Shown piece by piece: positions 16,496 to 25,627 of a stretch of 64,000 nt of DNA (position 1 is the stretch's first letter; each line of letters opens with the position of its first letter). This stretch comes from Maritimibacter sp. (GTDB taxonomy: Bacteria > Pseudomonadota > Alphaproteobacteria > Rhodobacterales > Rhodobacteraceae): assembly GCA_017792445.1 (NCBI GenBank), contig CP051232.1:3322001-3386000 (forward strand), read 5' to 3'. A program made the position numbers and the translations under genes. The notes under the pieces were generated by a model. It had not been told where the DNA came from, ran no database searches, and worked only from the letters and a program-made list of their open reading frames with translations.

Positions 16496-17133
16496 GTCCG
16501 CACCAGCCGGATGTGCGTGGCGTGCTCGGTCGGGGTCGTCTCGGTCACCCGATAGCCAAGGGCGGGCAGGTCCAGCCCGGTCCACAATGCCTCGCCCCGT
16601 CCCAGCAGCACCGGAGAGATCGCGAAATGCGCCTCGTCCACCAGTCCGGCCTTCAGGAAGGACCGCACGGTCGCCACGCCGCCGCCCAGCCGGATGTCCT
16701 TGCCTCTGGCCGAGACGCGGGCGCGGTCCAGCGCGGCCTCGATGCCGTCGGTGACGAAGTGAAAGCGGGTGCCGCCGTGGTCCAGCGCCTTCCTCGGGTG
16801 ATGGGTCAGCACGAGGACGTCGCAATGATAGGGCGGCGCGTCCCCCCACCAGCCGCGCCAGTCGGGGTCGGACCAAGCGCCGCGCTCGTGCGTGAACATA
16901 TGCCGCCCCATGATCCACGCGCCGATATTGTCGAACCCGCGCTGCGCGATCCGGTCATCCGCGCCGGTCGAGCCGCCGTCCTGCCCGAACATCTTGCGGA
17001 AGGTCGCGGTCTCGAAGGCCCAACGATGCAGCAGCATTCCATTCTGGCCCATCGGGTCGGTCAGGCTTTGCTCTGCTCCCGCGCCGTAGCCATCCAGCGA
17101 GACCGTGAAGCTTTCGATGCGCAGACGAGTCAT
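16492..17133 (-). CDS. dihydrofolate reductase-like (RibD C-terminal domain) protein
   Basis: 213 residues of the RibD_C/YyaP fold, with SFTVSLDGYGAG at the N-terminus, GAWIMGRHMFTHERGAW in the middle and IRLGGGVATVRSFLKAGLVDE (nucleotide-binding Gly run GGG) followed by SPVLLGRGEALW. These are stand-alone NAD(P)H reductase-like proteins whose substrates are generally unknown; it is not expected to be the cell's main folate reductase. First gene of the operon with arsR and SRPBCC; divergent from glcB. Confidence 0.8.
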   Translation of the reverse strand: MTRLRIESFTVSLDGYGAGAEQSLTDPMGQNGMLLHRWAFETATFRKMFGQDGGSTGADDRIAQRGFDNIGAWIMGRHMFTHERGAWSDPDWRGWWGDAPPYHCDVLVLTHHPRKALDHGGTRFHFVTDGIEAALDRARVSARGKDIRLGGGVATVRSFLKAGLVDEAHFAISPVLLGRGEALWTGLDLPALGYRVTETTPTEHATHIRLVRT

Positions 17134-17308
17134 GACGAGGTTCCGTTACTCAGGTTTGCGCCTAGCTGAATGCCCTTCGCGGATTCGCGCAACTGAAACT
17201 TAGGTGATTGCCTAACTGTTGGCGGATCTTCGCCCGTGTTGCGTCTCTCGGCCCAACTGCCCTATGCAGGTCGAAACCGCCGCGCGGGCGGGGGACTTCT
17301 GAACAGGG

Positions 17309-19468
17309 ATGGAACAGTTCATGGCGCGAGTGACGAGAGCCGGGCTTCAGGTCGACGGACAACTGGCAGACTTCATCGAGACGCAGGCGGTGCCGGGCAC
17401 TGGCGTGTCGGTGGATGCGTTCTGGGACGGGCTGTCGGCGCTGATCCATGATCTCGGCCCGAAAAACCGCGCGCTGCTGGACAAGCGCGCCGCGCTTCAG
17501 GCGAAGCTGGACGCATGGTTCAGCGCGCGGAAGGGCAAGCCGCAGGACCCGGCAGAGCACGAAGCCTACCTGCGCGAGATCGGGTATCTGGTGGAAGAGG
17601 GTGGCGACTTCGCGATCGAGACCACCGGTATCGACCCCGAGTTCGCCACCATTGCCGGTCCGCAGCTTGTGGTGCCGATCACCAATGCCCGCTATGCGCT
17701 GAACGCGGCGAACGCGCGCTGGGGGTCGCTGTACGACGCGCTGTATGGCACCGACGCTTTGGGGGACGCGCCCTCGGGCAAGGGCTATGACGCCGAGCGC
17801 GGTGCGCGCGTCATCGCGTGGGCCAAGGCGCATCTCGACAAGGTCGCGCCGCTGGCGGGCGGATCGTGGGCGGATGTCACGTCGCTGAAGGCCGAGGGCG
17901 GCACGCTGATCGTCGAGAACGGCGCGGGTGAAACCGGTCTTGCCGATCCGATGCAATACGCCGGCCATTCCGCCGAGCCCGAGGCGTATCTTTTGCGCGT
18001 CAACGGCCTGCACATCGAAATCACCGTCGATCCCTCGACCCCCGTGGGCCAGCAGGACCCGGCGGGCATTTCCGACATCGCGCTGGAATCGGCGGTCTCG
18101 GCGATCATGGACTGCGAGGACTCGGTCGCCTGCGTCGATGGCGAGGACAAGACGCTGGCCTATTCCAACTGGCTGGGCCTGATGAAGGGCGACCTGACCG
18201 AAGAGGTCAGCAAGGGCGGCACCACCTTCACCCGCAAGCTGGAAGGTGACCGCACCTATGTCTCGCCCGACGGCGGCAAGCTGGTGCTGAAAGGCCGGGC
18301 GATGATGCTGGTGCGGAACGTGGGGCACCTGATGACCAACCCCGCCATCCTCGACCGCGACGGCAACGAGGTGTTCGAGGGGCTGATGGACGCCGCCGTG
18401 ACCACGCTGATCGCGATGCACGACCTTGCCAAGTCGGACGGCGCGCGGAACTCGGTCGCGGGCTCGGTCTATGTCGTGAAGCCCAAGATGCACGGGCCGG
18501 AAGAGGTCGCCTTTGCGGACGAGATATTCACCCGCGTGGAAGAGATGCTGGGACTGCCCGCCAACACGGTGAAGCTGGGCATCATGGACGAGGAACGCCG
18601 CACCTCGACCAACCTCAAGGAATGCATCCGCGCCGCGAAGAACCGGGTGGCGTTCATCAACACCGGCTTCCTCGACCGCACCGGCGACGAGATCCACACC
18701 GCGATGGAAGCGGGGCCGATGATCCGCAAGGGCGAGATGAAGAACGCCAAGTGGATCGCGTCCTACGAGGATCGCAACGTCGATATCGGGCTGGCCTGCG
18801 GGCTGCAGGGCAAGGCGCAGATCGGCAAGGGGATGTGGGCCATGCCGGACCTGATGAACGCGATGCTGGATGCCAAGATCGGCCACCCCAAGGCGGGCGC
18901 GAACTGTGCGTGGGTGCCGTCGCCCACCGCCGCGACGCTGCACGCGACGCATTATCACCTCGTCGACGTCTTCGGGGTGCAGGACGGCATCGCCGCAGGC
19001 GGTCCGCGCGGTACGCTGTCGGACCTGCTGACGGTGCCGGTGATGGCGGGCGAGAACCTTTCGGACGACGACATCGCCGCCGAGATCGAGAACAACGCGC
19101 AAGGCATTCTTGGCTACGTCGTGCGCTGGGTCGATCAGGGTGTCGGGTGCTCGAAAGTGCCGGATATCAACGACATCGGCTTGATGGAGGATCGCGCGAC
19201 CTGCCGGATCTCCAGTCAGGCGCTGGCGAACTGGCTGCACCACGGGGTTGTCAGCCGTGAGCAGGTGATGACCGCGCTGAAGAAGATGGCCAAGGTGGTG
19301 GACCGCCAGAACGAGGGCGACGCGGCCTATCGCCCGATGGCGCCGGACTACGATGGCATCGCTTTCCAGGCTGCCTGTGATCTTGTGTTCAAGGGCGTCG
19401 ACCAACCCTCGGGCTATACCGAACCGGTGCTGCACGCCCGCCGCCTGCAACTCAAAGCGCAGGGGTAG
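17309..19468 (+). CDS. glcB: malate synthase G
   Basis: 719 residues, close to the 723 of E. coli GlcB. It condenses glyoxylate and acetyl-CoA to malate in the glyoxylate bypass. Recognised blocks are [87 protein letters not shown] and [14 protein letters not shown], the last two lining the Mg-glyoxylate site. An alternative ATG four codons on (17321, MARVTRAGL) is equally reasonable because neither start has a strong ribosome site. Isocitrate lyase is not in the window. A repeat patch lies just downstream. Confidence 0.96.
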   Translation: MEQFMARVTRAGLQVDGQLADFIETQAVPGTGVSVDAFWDGLSALIHDLGPKNRALLDKRAALQAKLDAWFSARKGKPQDPAEHEAYLREIGYLVEEGGDFAIETTGIDPEFATIAGPQLVVPITNARYALNAANARWGSLYDALYGTDALGDAPSGKGYDAERGARVIAWAKAHLDKVAPLAGGSWADVTSLKAEGGTLIVENGAGETGLADPMQYAGHSAEPEAYLLRVNGLHIEITVDPSTPVGQQDPAGISDIALESAVSAIMDCEDSVACVDGEDKTLAYSNWLGLMKGDLTEEVSKGGTTFTRKLEGDRTYVSPDGGKLVLKGRAMMLVRNVGHLMTNPAILDRDGNEVFEGLMDAAVTTLIAMHDLAKSDGARNSVAGSVYVVKPKMHGPEEVAFADEIFTRVEEMLGLPANTVKLGIMDEERRTSTNLKECIRAAKNRVAFINTGFLDRTGDEIHTAMEAGPMIRKGEMKNAKWIASYEDRNVDIGLACGLQGKAQIGKGMWAMPDLMNAMLDAKIGHPKAGANCAWVPSPTAATLHATHYHLVDVFGVQDGIAAGGPRGTLSDLLTVPVMAGENLSDDDIAAEIENNAQGILGYVVRWVDQGVGCSKVPDINDIGLMEDRATCRISSQALANWLHHGVVSREQVMTALKKMAKVVDRQNEGDAAYRPMAPDYDGIAFQAACDLVFKGVDQPSGYTEPVLHARRLQLKAQG

Positions 19469-19832
19469 GGTTCGCGGGGTTCGCTCCCGTTTGTGGTGCG
19501 CGGGGTTCACTTCCGTTTGTGGTGCGCGGGGACCGCGCACCCTACGGCATAGGGTTCGCACCCGGGTGTGGTGCGCGGCGCCCCCGTAGGGTGCGCGGCC
19601 CCCGCGCACCGAGAAGCGCATGGTGCCCCCCGTAGGGTGCGCGGTCTCCGCGCACCGAAAAGCATACGGCGCCCCCGCGCACCGCTCCGACCGCGCCACC
19701 ACACCCCGACAACGCTGCCTGTTTTCGCGGCATGTGCCAACGGGACAGGCCCCCTGTGCGCCTGTGCTCTCGACCAAAGGGCCGTCTGGCCTTATGTAAC
19801 GTCTGTCAGCGACACAGCGAGCAGGAAGACCC
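19469..19832. repeat. intergenic patch of tandem and palindromic repeats
   Basis: 364 bp without a gene. A 26-bp unit (starting GCGGGGTTC, ending TTTGTGGT..) is repeated in tandem at 19474-19499 and 19500-19525. Three near-identical 21-bp palindromes, GGTGCGCGG-NNN-CCGCGCACC, lie at 19521-19541, 19590-19610 and 19636-19656, and a half copy at about 19669-19682. The last two full copies sit in a 46-bp unit beginning CCCCGTAGGGTGCGCGG (19582-19627, 19628-19673). The look is of REP-like elements, not CRISPR: there are no equal-length unique spacers. Confidence 0.8.
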
Positions 19833-20609
19833 ATGGCACGGCCCATCGTCGGAATCATCGGCAACAGCCACCTGATCAACGACCGTTACCGCGTCCACGG
19901 GGCGGGGCTGCACAACACCCGCGCCGTGGCAAAGGTTTCGGAATGTACGCCGCTGATCATCCCGACCGACCCCGATATCGTGTCGGTCGAGGAGCTGATG
20001 GAACAATGCGACGGCTTCCTGTTCACCGGCGGCCGACCGAACGTCCATCCGAACGAGTACGGCCACGACGAGACCGAGGCGCATGGCACCTTCGACCGCG
20101 AGCGTGACCGCATCGCGCTGCCGCTGGTGCGCGCGCTGACCGAACGGGGGCAGCCCTATCTGGGCGTCTGTCGTGGGTTTCAAGAGGTCGCGGTGGCCTT
20201 CGGCTCGACCCTGCACCCCGAGATCCGCGATCTGCCGGGCCGCATGAACCACCGGATGCCGCCGGACGGGACCGAGGAAGAGGTCTTCGCCCTGCGCCAG
20301 AAGGTGACGTTCCAAGAGGGCGGCCCGTTCGCGTCGCTGATGGACGACACCGTGGTGATGACCAACACGCTGCACGGGCAGGGCGTCGACGATGCCGGCG
20401 ACCGGATCGTGATCGACGGCGTGGCCGACGACGGCACGCCCGAGGCGCTTTACGTCAAAGGCGCGCCGGGCTTCACGCTGTCGGTCCAGTGGCACCCGGA
20501 ATACAACGCCGAGAACGACCCGGTATCGCAGAAGCTGTTCGGCGCCTTCGGCGACGCGGTGCGCGACTGGGCCGCCTGCGGCGCCCGCCCGAAGCTGCGC
20601 AGCGCGTGA
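19833..20609 (+). CDS. puuD: gamma-glutamyl-GABA hydrolase-like peptidase C26
   Basis: 258 residues of the class I amidotransferase-like C26 family. Catalytic Cys is in LGVCRGFQEVAVAFGS, His in VQWHPEYNAENDPVS; CDGFLFTGGRPNVHPNEYG is the family's oxyanion segment. PuuD frees GABA from gamma-glutamyl-GABA in putrescine breakdown. It is 8 kb from the PuuA/PuuB-like operon, so the pathway is split. The ATG follows GCAGGAAGACCC. Single gene: repeats precede it and a 119-bp gap follows. Confidence 0.85.
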   Translation: MARPIVGIIGNSHLINDRYRVHGAGLHNTRAVAKVSECTPLIIPTDPDIVSVEELMEQCDGFLFTGGRPNVHPNEYGHDETEAHGTFDRERDRIALPLVRALTERGQPYLGVCRGFQEVAVAFGSTLHPEIRDLPGRMNHRMPPDGTEEEVFALRQKVTFQEGGPFASLMDDTVVMTNTLHGQGVDDAGDRIVIDGVADDGTPEALYVKGAPGFTLSVQWHPEYNAENDPVSQKLFGAFGDAVRDWAACGARPKLRSA

Positions 20610-20728
20610 CCGCGCGATCCGGACGGTTCAGCTAAAAGTCATTTAAATACCTGCCCAAAAGCCGCATTCCTGCCCTTTTCCGGGACCACCGTGCCAGGAA
20701 CGGAAACGACGCAGCGGAAACAGGGCCG

Positions 20729-22042
20729 GTGGTGGCACTCTCGAACGAGACGGCTGGGGACGCGGACAACCGTGTCCGCCTCGGCGCGGCGCTGATCCTG
20801 CTGGGTGCGGTCATGGCGGTCGGCATCCGCTTTATGTGGAACACGCATCCCCCTGATCTTTCAGCGATTTACATGGCGGGCTGGCTGTTCGCCCAAGACC
20901 GGTTCGACCTGATCTATGCCGCGCCCGAAGGCTTCTTCGGCGGCACGCCCCCCGCATGGATGCCGGCTTTGAAAGAGATCGGACTATACGGCGGAGAGGT
21001 GCTTCCCTACGTCTACCCGCCACTCTGGGCCGCGCTGGTGTCGCCGCTGGCGGGCGCGCTTGAGCCGCAGACCTTCTTCCGCGCCGCCGATATCGTGCTG
21101 GTCTGCCTGCTTGCCGCCAGCAGCTTTGTGGCGTGGCGCATGGCGCGCGGTTGGGCGATGCCGCTGTGGGCATGGACCGCGGTCAGCGCGGTGGCGCTTT
21201 TGACCTCTCTCACAAGTTTCATGGCGATGGTGCAGCTTCAGCCGCATATCCTTGTCGTGTTCCTGACCCTGCTGGCCTTCGAGCGCTATGGCACGGGCCG
21301 GTCGTGGCTGGGCGGCGCGTTGCTGGGCGTGGCGGCGGCGCTGAAGCTTGGGCCCGCCGCGCTGATCCTGATCTTCCTCGCCGACCGCGACTGGCGCGCG
21401 CTGGGCGGCTTCGCGACGGCGGTGCTGGGCTGTGCCGCGCTGAGCCTTCTGCTGGCGGGGCCAGAGCTTCACCGCGCCTTCCTCGACAGCGTCACACACG
21501 CGGTTGCGGGCACCCAGATCACCGGCGTGACGTTCTCGGCAGAGGTCTTGCTGAACGGCATCGCCTCGGCGCTGGGCATGGCCGAGCCCATTGACATGGC
21601 GGCCCGCAACGTCCGCATCGGCGAGACGCCAGTGGTGTTCGCCTTGCTGGGCAAGCTGGCGATGCTGGCGGGGCTGGCGTGGGCCTACCACGTGACCGCG
21701 CCGCTGGACCGCCAGCCGCGACTGGTGGCACGGCTGTTTCTGCTTGGCCTGCTGGTGGGGCTGTTCGGCCCGCTGGGCTGGGTGTTCTACTTCCTGCCGC
21801 AGGTCTTCTTGCTGCCCGCGCTGGTCGGCCTTCTGCCGCTGCGCCCCGCGCTGTATTGCGTGGCTGGCGGGATGGTGTTCCTGAGCTGGCCGTTCTTCGT
21901 GCTGGTCGGCATGAACGTCGAGGGCGATTTCCCCCGTGCGGGCCTTGGCGCGCTGGTACTGCTGGCGTTGTTCGTGGGCGTGACGGCCAGCTTGTCCCGT
22001 GCAAGCGGGCGCGCGCGTTTGCCAGAGGCTCTGGCGGCCTGA
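20729..22042 (+). CDS. GT87-like (DUF2029) polyprenyl-phosphate glycosyltransferase, membrane
   Basis: 437 residues with about ten hydrophobic helices. The extracytoplasmic loop after the first helix contains HPPDLSAIYMAGWLF with an acidic residue, and VLPYVYPPLWAALVSPLAG follows; this order (first-loop Asp, then a YPP motif) is typical of DUF2029/GT87 mannosyl- or arabinosyl-transferase-like proteins. Two consecutive GTG codons open the frame and there is no ATG before residue 30, so GTG at 20729 is taken, with CAGGG nearby. The gene stands alone. Sugar and acceptor unknown. Confidence 0.65.
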   Translation: MVALSNETAGDADNRVRLGAALILLGAVMAVGIRFMWNTHPPDLSAIYMAGWLFAQDRFDLIYAAPEGFFGGTPPAWMPALKEIGLYGGEVLPYVYPPLWAALVSPLAGALEPQTFFRAADIVLVCLLAASSFVAWRMARGWAMPLWAWTAVSAVALLTSLTSFMAMVQLQPHILVVFLTLLAFERYGTGRSWLGGALLGVAAALKLGPAALILIFLADRDWRALGGFATAVLGCAALSLLLAGPELHRAFLDSVTHAVAGTQITGVTFSAEVLLNGIASALGMAEPIDMAARNVRIGETPVVFALLGKLAMLAGLAWAYHVTAPLDRQPRLVARLFLLGLLVGLFGPLGWVFYFLPQVFLLPALVGLLPLRPALYCVAGGMVFLSWPFFVLVGMNVEGDFPRAGLGALVLLALFVGVTASLSRASGRARLPEALAA

Positions 22043-22249
22043 CGCGAGAGTTGCGATAGCCGCCGCGCACCCCTTGGTTGTCTCGCGGATCGCCTGCCGC
22101 GCCCCTTCGGGTGAACGCCATTCGATTTCGCCCGTCCGGTTCCATCGCCATCCTGCCACACCCCTTCGGGAAACCGAGGGCTGACGCGCGGCCGCGCCTT
22201 GTAACGCAATCGGTTCTGGGGCTTCTGTGGAACAAAGGGGGCACGACTG

Positions 22250-23149
22250 ATGCCATTGGCAATGAACCGCGAGGTCTTCATAACCTGCGCCGTGACCGGA
22301 TCCGGGGCGACGCAGGACCGGTCGCCGCATGTTCCGCGGTCACCGGCAGAGATCGCGTCCAGCGCCATCGACGCGGCGAAGGCGGGGGCTGCGGTGGTTC
22401 ACTGCCACGTCCGCGACCCCGAGACCGGAGCGCCGTCGCGCGACCTGTCGCTGTATCGCGAAGTGACCGACCGCATCCGCGCCTCCGACGTCGATGTGGT
22501 GCTGAACCTCACCGCCGGGATGGGCGGCGATCTGGTGCTGGGCTCGACCGAGGCGCCGTTGCCGCCGGGCGCGGGCACCGACATGATCGGCGCCGAGGCG
22601 CGGGTGGCCCACATCCGTGACTGCCTGCCCGAGATCTGCACCCTCGACTGCGGCACGATGAACTTCGCCGAGGCCGACTATGTGATGGTCAACACGCCCG
22701 GCATGTTGCGGGCGATGGGCACGATCATGACCGAGCTTGGCGTGAAGCCCGAGATCGAGGCATTCGACACCGGCCACCTGTGGTTCGCCAAGCAACTGGT
22801 GGAAGAGGGCGTGCTGGACGGCCCCGCCTTGGTGCAGCTGTGCATGGGCGTGCCGTGGGGCGCTCCGGACGATCTGAACACCTTCTTGGCGATGGTGAAC
22901 GCGGTGCCGGACGACTGGACCTTCTCGGCTTTCGCGCTGGGCCGCCACCAGATGCCCTATGTCGCCGCCTCGGTGCTGGCGGGCGGCAACGTGCGGGTCG
23001 GGCTGGAAGACAACCTGATGCTCGGTCGTGGCGTGCTTGCCACCAACGCCCAACTGGTCGAGCGGGCCGTGAGCGTGATCGAAGGCCTCGGCGCCACGGT
23101 GATCGGTCCCGAGGACGTGCGCCGCAAACTGAATTTGAAGAAACGGTAA
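22250..23149 (+). CDS. BKACE-family beta-keto acid cleavage enzyme (3-dehydrocarnitine cleavage?)
   Basis: 299 residues of the DUF849/BKACE TIM-barrel family, which condenses a beta-keto acid with acetyl-CoA to give acetoacetate and a new CoA ester. The N-terminal FITCAVTGSGATQDRSPHVP, the Zn-binding HxH in VVHCHVRDPETG, and DNLMLGRGVLATNAQLV are diagnostic. The carnitine dehydrogenase gene 0.5 kb downstream suggests 3-dehydrocarnitine as substrate, giving betainyl-CoA. Start at 22250 is supported by AAAGGGGG 8 bases upstream; ATG 22262 has none. Confidence 0.85.
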   Translation: MPLAMNREVFITCAVTGSGATQDRSPHVPRSPAEIASSAIDAAKAGAAVVHCHVRDPETGAPSRDLSLYREVTDRIRASDVDVVLNLTAGMGGDLVLGSTEAPLPPGAGTDMIGAEARVAHIRDCLPEICTLDCGTMNFAEADYVMVNTPGMLRAMGTIMTELGVKPEIEAFDTGHLWFAKQLVEEGVLDGPALVQLCMGVPWGAPDDLNTFLAMVNAVPDDWTFSAFALGRHQMPYVAASVLAGGNVRVGLEDNLMLGRGVLATNAQLVERAVSVIEGLGATVIGPEDVRRKLNLKKR

Positions 23150-23166
23150 AAAGGTCATTTGAAACC

Positions 23167-23655
23167 ATGAAGCCGCGTATTCTGCTTCTTCTCGCGATGC
23201 TCGGACTGACCGCAGCCTGCGGTCAGGTCGAACGGGTGTTTCCGTTCGGCGGCATGCGCGACACCGCGCCCCCCGCCGCGACGGACCCCGACAGCGAAAC
23301 CCCCGATCCCGACATGCCGGGCGACGGCGAGCCGGGACCGGAAGTCGAGGCCGAACCGCCGCCGCCCGAAGCGCCGCTGATGACCCCGGTGATCGACCCC
23401 GCGAACCCCGATGCGCTGGATAGCGAGCGGGTGATCTGCGAAGAGAAGGGCGGCCGCTGGAGCCGGGCGGGCAACACCTCGGCCTACGCCTGCGTCTACC
23501 CGACGCGGGACGCGAACAAGGCCTGCACCTCGGCCACGCAGTGCGAAGGTTACTGCCTTGCCCGGTCGGGCACCTGCGCGCCGGTGAAGCCCTTGTTCGG
23601 CTGCAACGAAATCCTGTCGTCCTCCGGGGCGCTGCAAAACGTCTGCGTGAACTGA
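23167..23655 (+). CDS. putative lipoprotein, Pro/Asp/Glu-rich
   Basis: 162 residues. A signal peptide (KPRILLLLAMLGLTAAC) ends in a lipobox-like LTAAC at Cys19. A low-complexity acidic/proline linker (about 30-80: PDSETPDPDMPGDGEPGPEV) leads to a C-terminal Cys-rich domain with CEEKGGRWSRAG, CVYPTRDANKACTSATQCEGYC, and three more Cys, probably disulfide-bonded in the periplasm. Function not recognised. It lies between the BKACE and carnitine dehydrogenase genes, 17 bp after the first and 2 bp before the second, so it is carried in their operon. Confidence 0.75.
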   Translation: MKPRILLLLAMLGLTAACGQVERVFPFGGMRDTAPPAATDPDSETPDPDMPGDGEPGPEVEAEPPPPEAPLMTPVIDPANPDALDSERVICEEKGGRWSRAGNTSAYACVYPTRDANKACTSATQCEGYCLARSGTCAPVKPLFGCNEILSSSGALQNVCVN

Positions 23656-23657
23656 CG

Positions 23658-24638
23658 ATGACGGGTCATGTAGCAATCATCGGAGGCGGTGTGATCGGCG
23701 GCGGATGGGCCGCGCGTTTCGCGCTGATGGGGTGGGAAGTGCGGGTGTTCGACCCCGCGCCCGAGGCCGCCCGCCGCGTAGGCGAGGTGCTGGCCGGCGC
23801 GCGCGAGGCGCTGCCACGGGTGCTGGACGCCCCGCTGCCACCCGAGGGCGAGGTGATCTTTACCGGCACCATGTCCGAGGCCGTCACGGGCGCACGCTGG
23901 ATTCAGGAAAGCGTGCCAGAGCGGCTGGAACTGAAACAGACGATCTACCAGACGCTGCAAAGCCACGTGGACCCGGCGGCGGTGATCGCCTCGTCCACCT
24001 CGGGCTTCAAGCCGTCGGATCTTCAGGCGATGTCGCGGCGGCCCGAACAGATCATCGTCGCGCATCCCTTCGTGCCGGTCTACCTGCTGCCCGCGGTCGA
24101 GATCGCTGGGTCGGATATCACTCCGCCCGAAGTGCTGGACGTGGCCGAGGACCTGCTGACCGGCATCGGCATGTACCCGCTGCGGCTGGCGCAGGAGATC
24201 GACGCCCACATTGCCGACCGCCTGCTAGAGGCCGTCTGGCGCGAGGCGCTATGGCTGGTCAAAGACGGCATCGCCACCACCGAACAGGTCGACGACGCGA
24301 TCCGCATGGGCTTTGGCCTGCGGTGGGCGCAGATGGGCCTGTTCGAGACCTACCGCCTTGGCGGCGGCGAGGGCGGCATGCGGCAGTTCCTGCACCAGTT
24401 CGGCCCGGCGCTTCAGTGGCCGTGGACCAAGCTGACCGACGTGCCCGAAATGGACGAGGAACTGGTCGAGACCATCGCCACCCAGTCCGACGCGCAGTCC
24501 GGCGCCTACGAGATCCCCGAGCTGGAAAAGATCCGCGACGGCAATCTCGTGGCGCTGCTGAACGCGCTGAAAGGTCAGGACTGGGGCGCGGGGGCTGTGC
24601 TGAAAGGCGTCGAGGCGCGGCTGAAGAACGGCGAGTAA
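23658..24638 (+). CDS. lcdH: L-carnitine 3-dehydrogenase
   Basis: 326 residues of the 3-hydroxyacyl-CoA dehydrogenase fold. The Rossmann motif IIGGGVIGGGWAARFALMG is at 6-24; SSTSGFKPSDLQ and HPFVPVYLLPAVEI form the substrate side; helices of the C-terminal dimerisation domain (RMGFGLRWAQMGLFETYRLGG) follow. It oxidises carnitine to 3-dehydrocarnitine with NAD+. Many alphaproteobacterial homologues carry a fused C-terminal betainyl-CoA thioesterase and are about 480 residues; this one ends without it. Two bases separate its ATG from the lipoprotein stop, implying coupling. Confidence 0.88.
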   Translation: MTGHVAIIGGGVIGGGWAARFALMGWEVRVFDPAPEAARRVGEVLAGAREALPRVLDAPLPPEGEVIFTGTMSEAVTGARWIQESVPERLELKQTIYQTLQSHVDPAAVIASSTSGFKPSDLQAMSRRPEQIIVAHPFVPVYLLPAVEIAGSDITPPEVLDVAEDLLTGIGMYPLRLAQEIDAHIADRLLEAVWREALWLVKDGIATTEQVDDAIRMGFGLRWAQMGLFETYRLGGGEGGMRQFLHQFGPALQWPWTKLTDVPEMDEELVETIATQSDAQSGAYEIPELEKIRDGNLVALLNALKGQDWGAGAVLKGVEARLKNGE

Positions 24639-24661
24639 AGGGGCGGCGCTGCCCTCGCCGG

Positions 24662-25135
24662 TTACTCTTGGCCCACGAAATCCGCCTCGGCCGCCCCGGT
24701 CAGCCGCAGCAACAAGTCCGGCGCGATCGGAAAGATGTGGCGTGGCGTGCCCGCCGCCGCCCAGACCACGTCGAAATCCAGAAAGCGCGGGTCGAACCAC
24801 GCCCGGATCGGGTTCAGATGCCCCACCGGCGCGACACCCCCGATGGCAAAGCCCGTCTGCGCCCGGATCAGCGCCGCGTCCGCCTTGCCCAGCGGCTCTC
24901 CCGCCAGGGCGCTCGCCTTGTCGCCATCCACCCGGTTACCGCCTGCGGTCAGGAACAGCACCGCCGCGTCGCTGTCCTCGGCGCGGAAGATGATCGACTT
25001 GGCGATCTGGTCGATGTGGCATCCGGCGGACTCCGCCGCCTCGGCCGCCGTGCGGGCCTGTCCCACCTCGCGGATGTCGACCGGCGCACCGGCCGCTTCC
25101 AGCGCGGCGCGGACCCGCTTCAGGCTCTTGCTCAT
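24662..25135 (-). CDS. YbaK/EbsC family aminoacyl-tRNA deacylase
   Basis: 157 residues of the YbaK/ProRS-INS fold. AKSIIFRAEDSDAAVLFLTAGGNRVD has the conserved Lys that positions the tRNA 3' end, and GFAIGGVAPVGHLNP is the family's glycine-rich loop. Such proteins hydrolyse mischarged aminoacyl-tRNAs (for example Cys- or Ala-tRNA-Pro) in trans. Which charge error it corrects cannot be told. Convergent with lcdH, 23 bp apart. Confidence 0.88.
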   Translation of the reverse strand: MSKSLKRVRAALEAAGAPVDIREVGQARTAAEAAESAGCHIDQIAKSIIFRAEDSDAAVLFLTAGGNRVDGDKASALAGEPLGKADAALIRAQTGFAIGGVAPVGHLNPIRAWFDPRFLDFDVVWAAAGTPRHIFPIAPDLLLRLTGAAEADFVGQE

Positions 25136-25199
25136 TGCTGCCTCCGTTCCTTGAGACGCGCACTTTACGCCGCCGCCGCCCGGGTGCAACCTGCGCACC

Positions 25200-25574
25200 A
25201 TGACCGACACCGCCTTCTTTCTCGACCTCGAAACCCGCGTCTGGCAGGCGCTGGTCGACGGCGACCCCGCCGCCGACGCGGCGCTTCTGGCCGGGGATTT
25301 CCTTGGCGTCTATTCCACCGGATTCTCGGGCCGCGACGGGCATGTCGAGCAGCTGGCGGACGGGCCGACGGTCGCCACCTTCGCGCTGTCGCTGGCCCGC
25401 ACCATTGCGCTGGGCGAGGGCAGGGTGCTGCTGGCCTACCGCGCCGACTATCGCCGCACCGGGGCAACCGGGGCCGAGGCGATGTACGTCTCGTCGATCT
25501 GGGAGAAGCGCGGCGATTGCTGGCTGAATACCTTCAGTCAGGACAGCAACGCCGCCGACCCCGCGCCGGTCTGA
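25200..25574 (+). CDS. DUF4440 / NTF2-like protein
   Basis: 124 residues. Cone-fold pattern: helix VWQALVDGDPAADAALLAGDFLGVYS, a strand pair RDGHVEQLADGPTVATFAL (with residues split across), and MYVSSIWEKRGDCWLNTFSQ at the end, matching small DUF4440 proteins. No catalytic residues are certain. It is divergent from the YbaK gene (64 bp between starts) and 53 bp ahead of glnE in the same direction. Confidence 0.65.
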   Translation: MTDTAFFLDLETRVWQALVDGDPAADAALLAGDFLGVYSTGFSGRDGHVEQLADGPTVATFALSLARTIALGEGRVLLAYRADYRRTGATGAEAMYVSSIWEKRGDCWLNTFSQDSNAADPAPV

Positions 25575-25627
25575 CCGCTGCACCATGCCATCTTGACCCG
25601 GACCGCGCCCCGCCGCAGGTATCGGGC

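Noticed and set aside
19474-19682. Possible CRISPR array
   Set aside because: Repeats are directly tandem with no unique equal-length spacers, and there are no cas genes.
22043-22249. tRNA or small RNA gene in the spacer before the BKACE gene
   Set aside because: No tRNA-like TTCGANTC arm or cloverleaf, and no tRNA was recognised anywhere in the window by eye; a tRNAscan run would settle it.
23705-25627. Long open frame extending glnE upstream by 640 codons
   Set aside because: It overlaps lcdH, ybaK and the DUF4440 gene in another frame; the ATG at 25628 gives the normal GlnE length.
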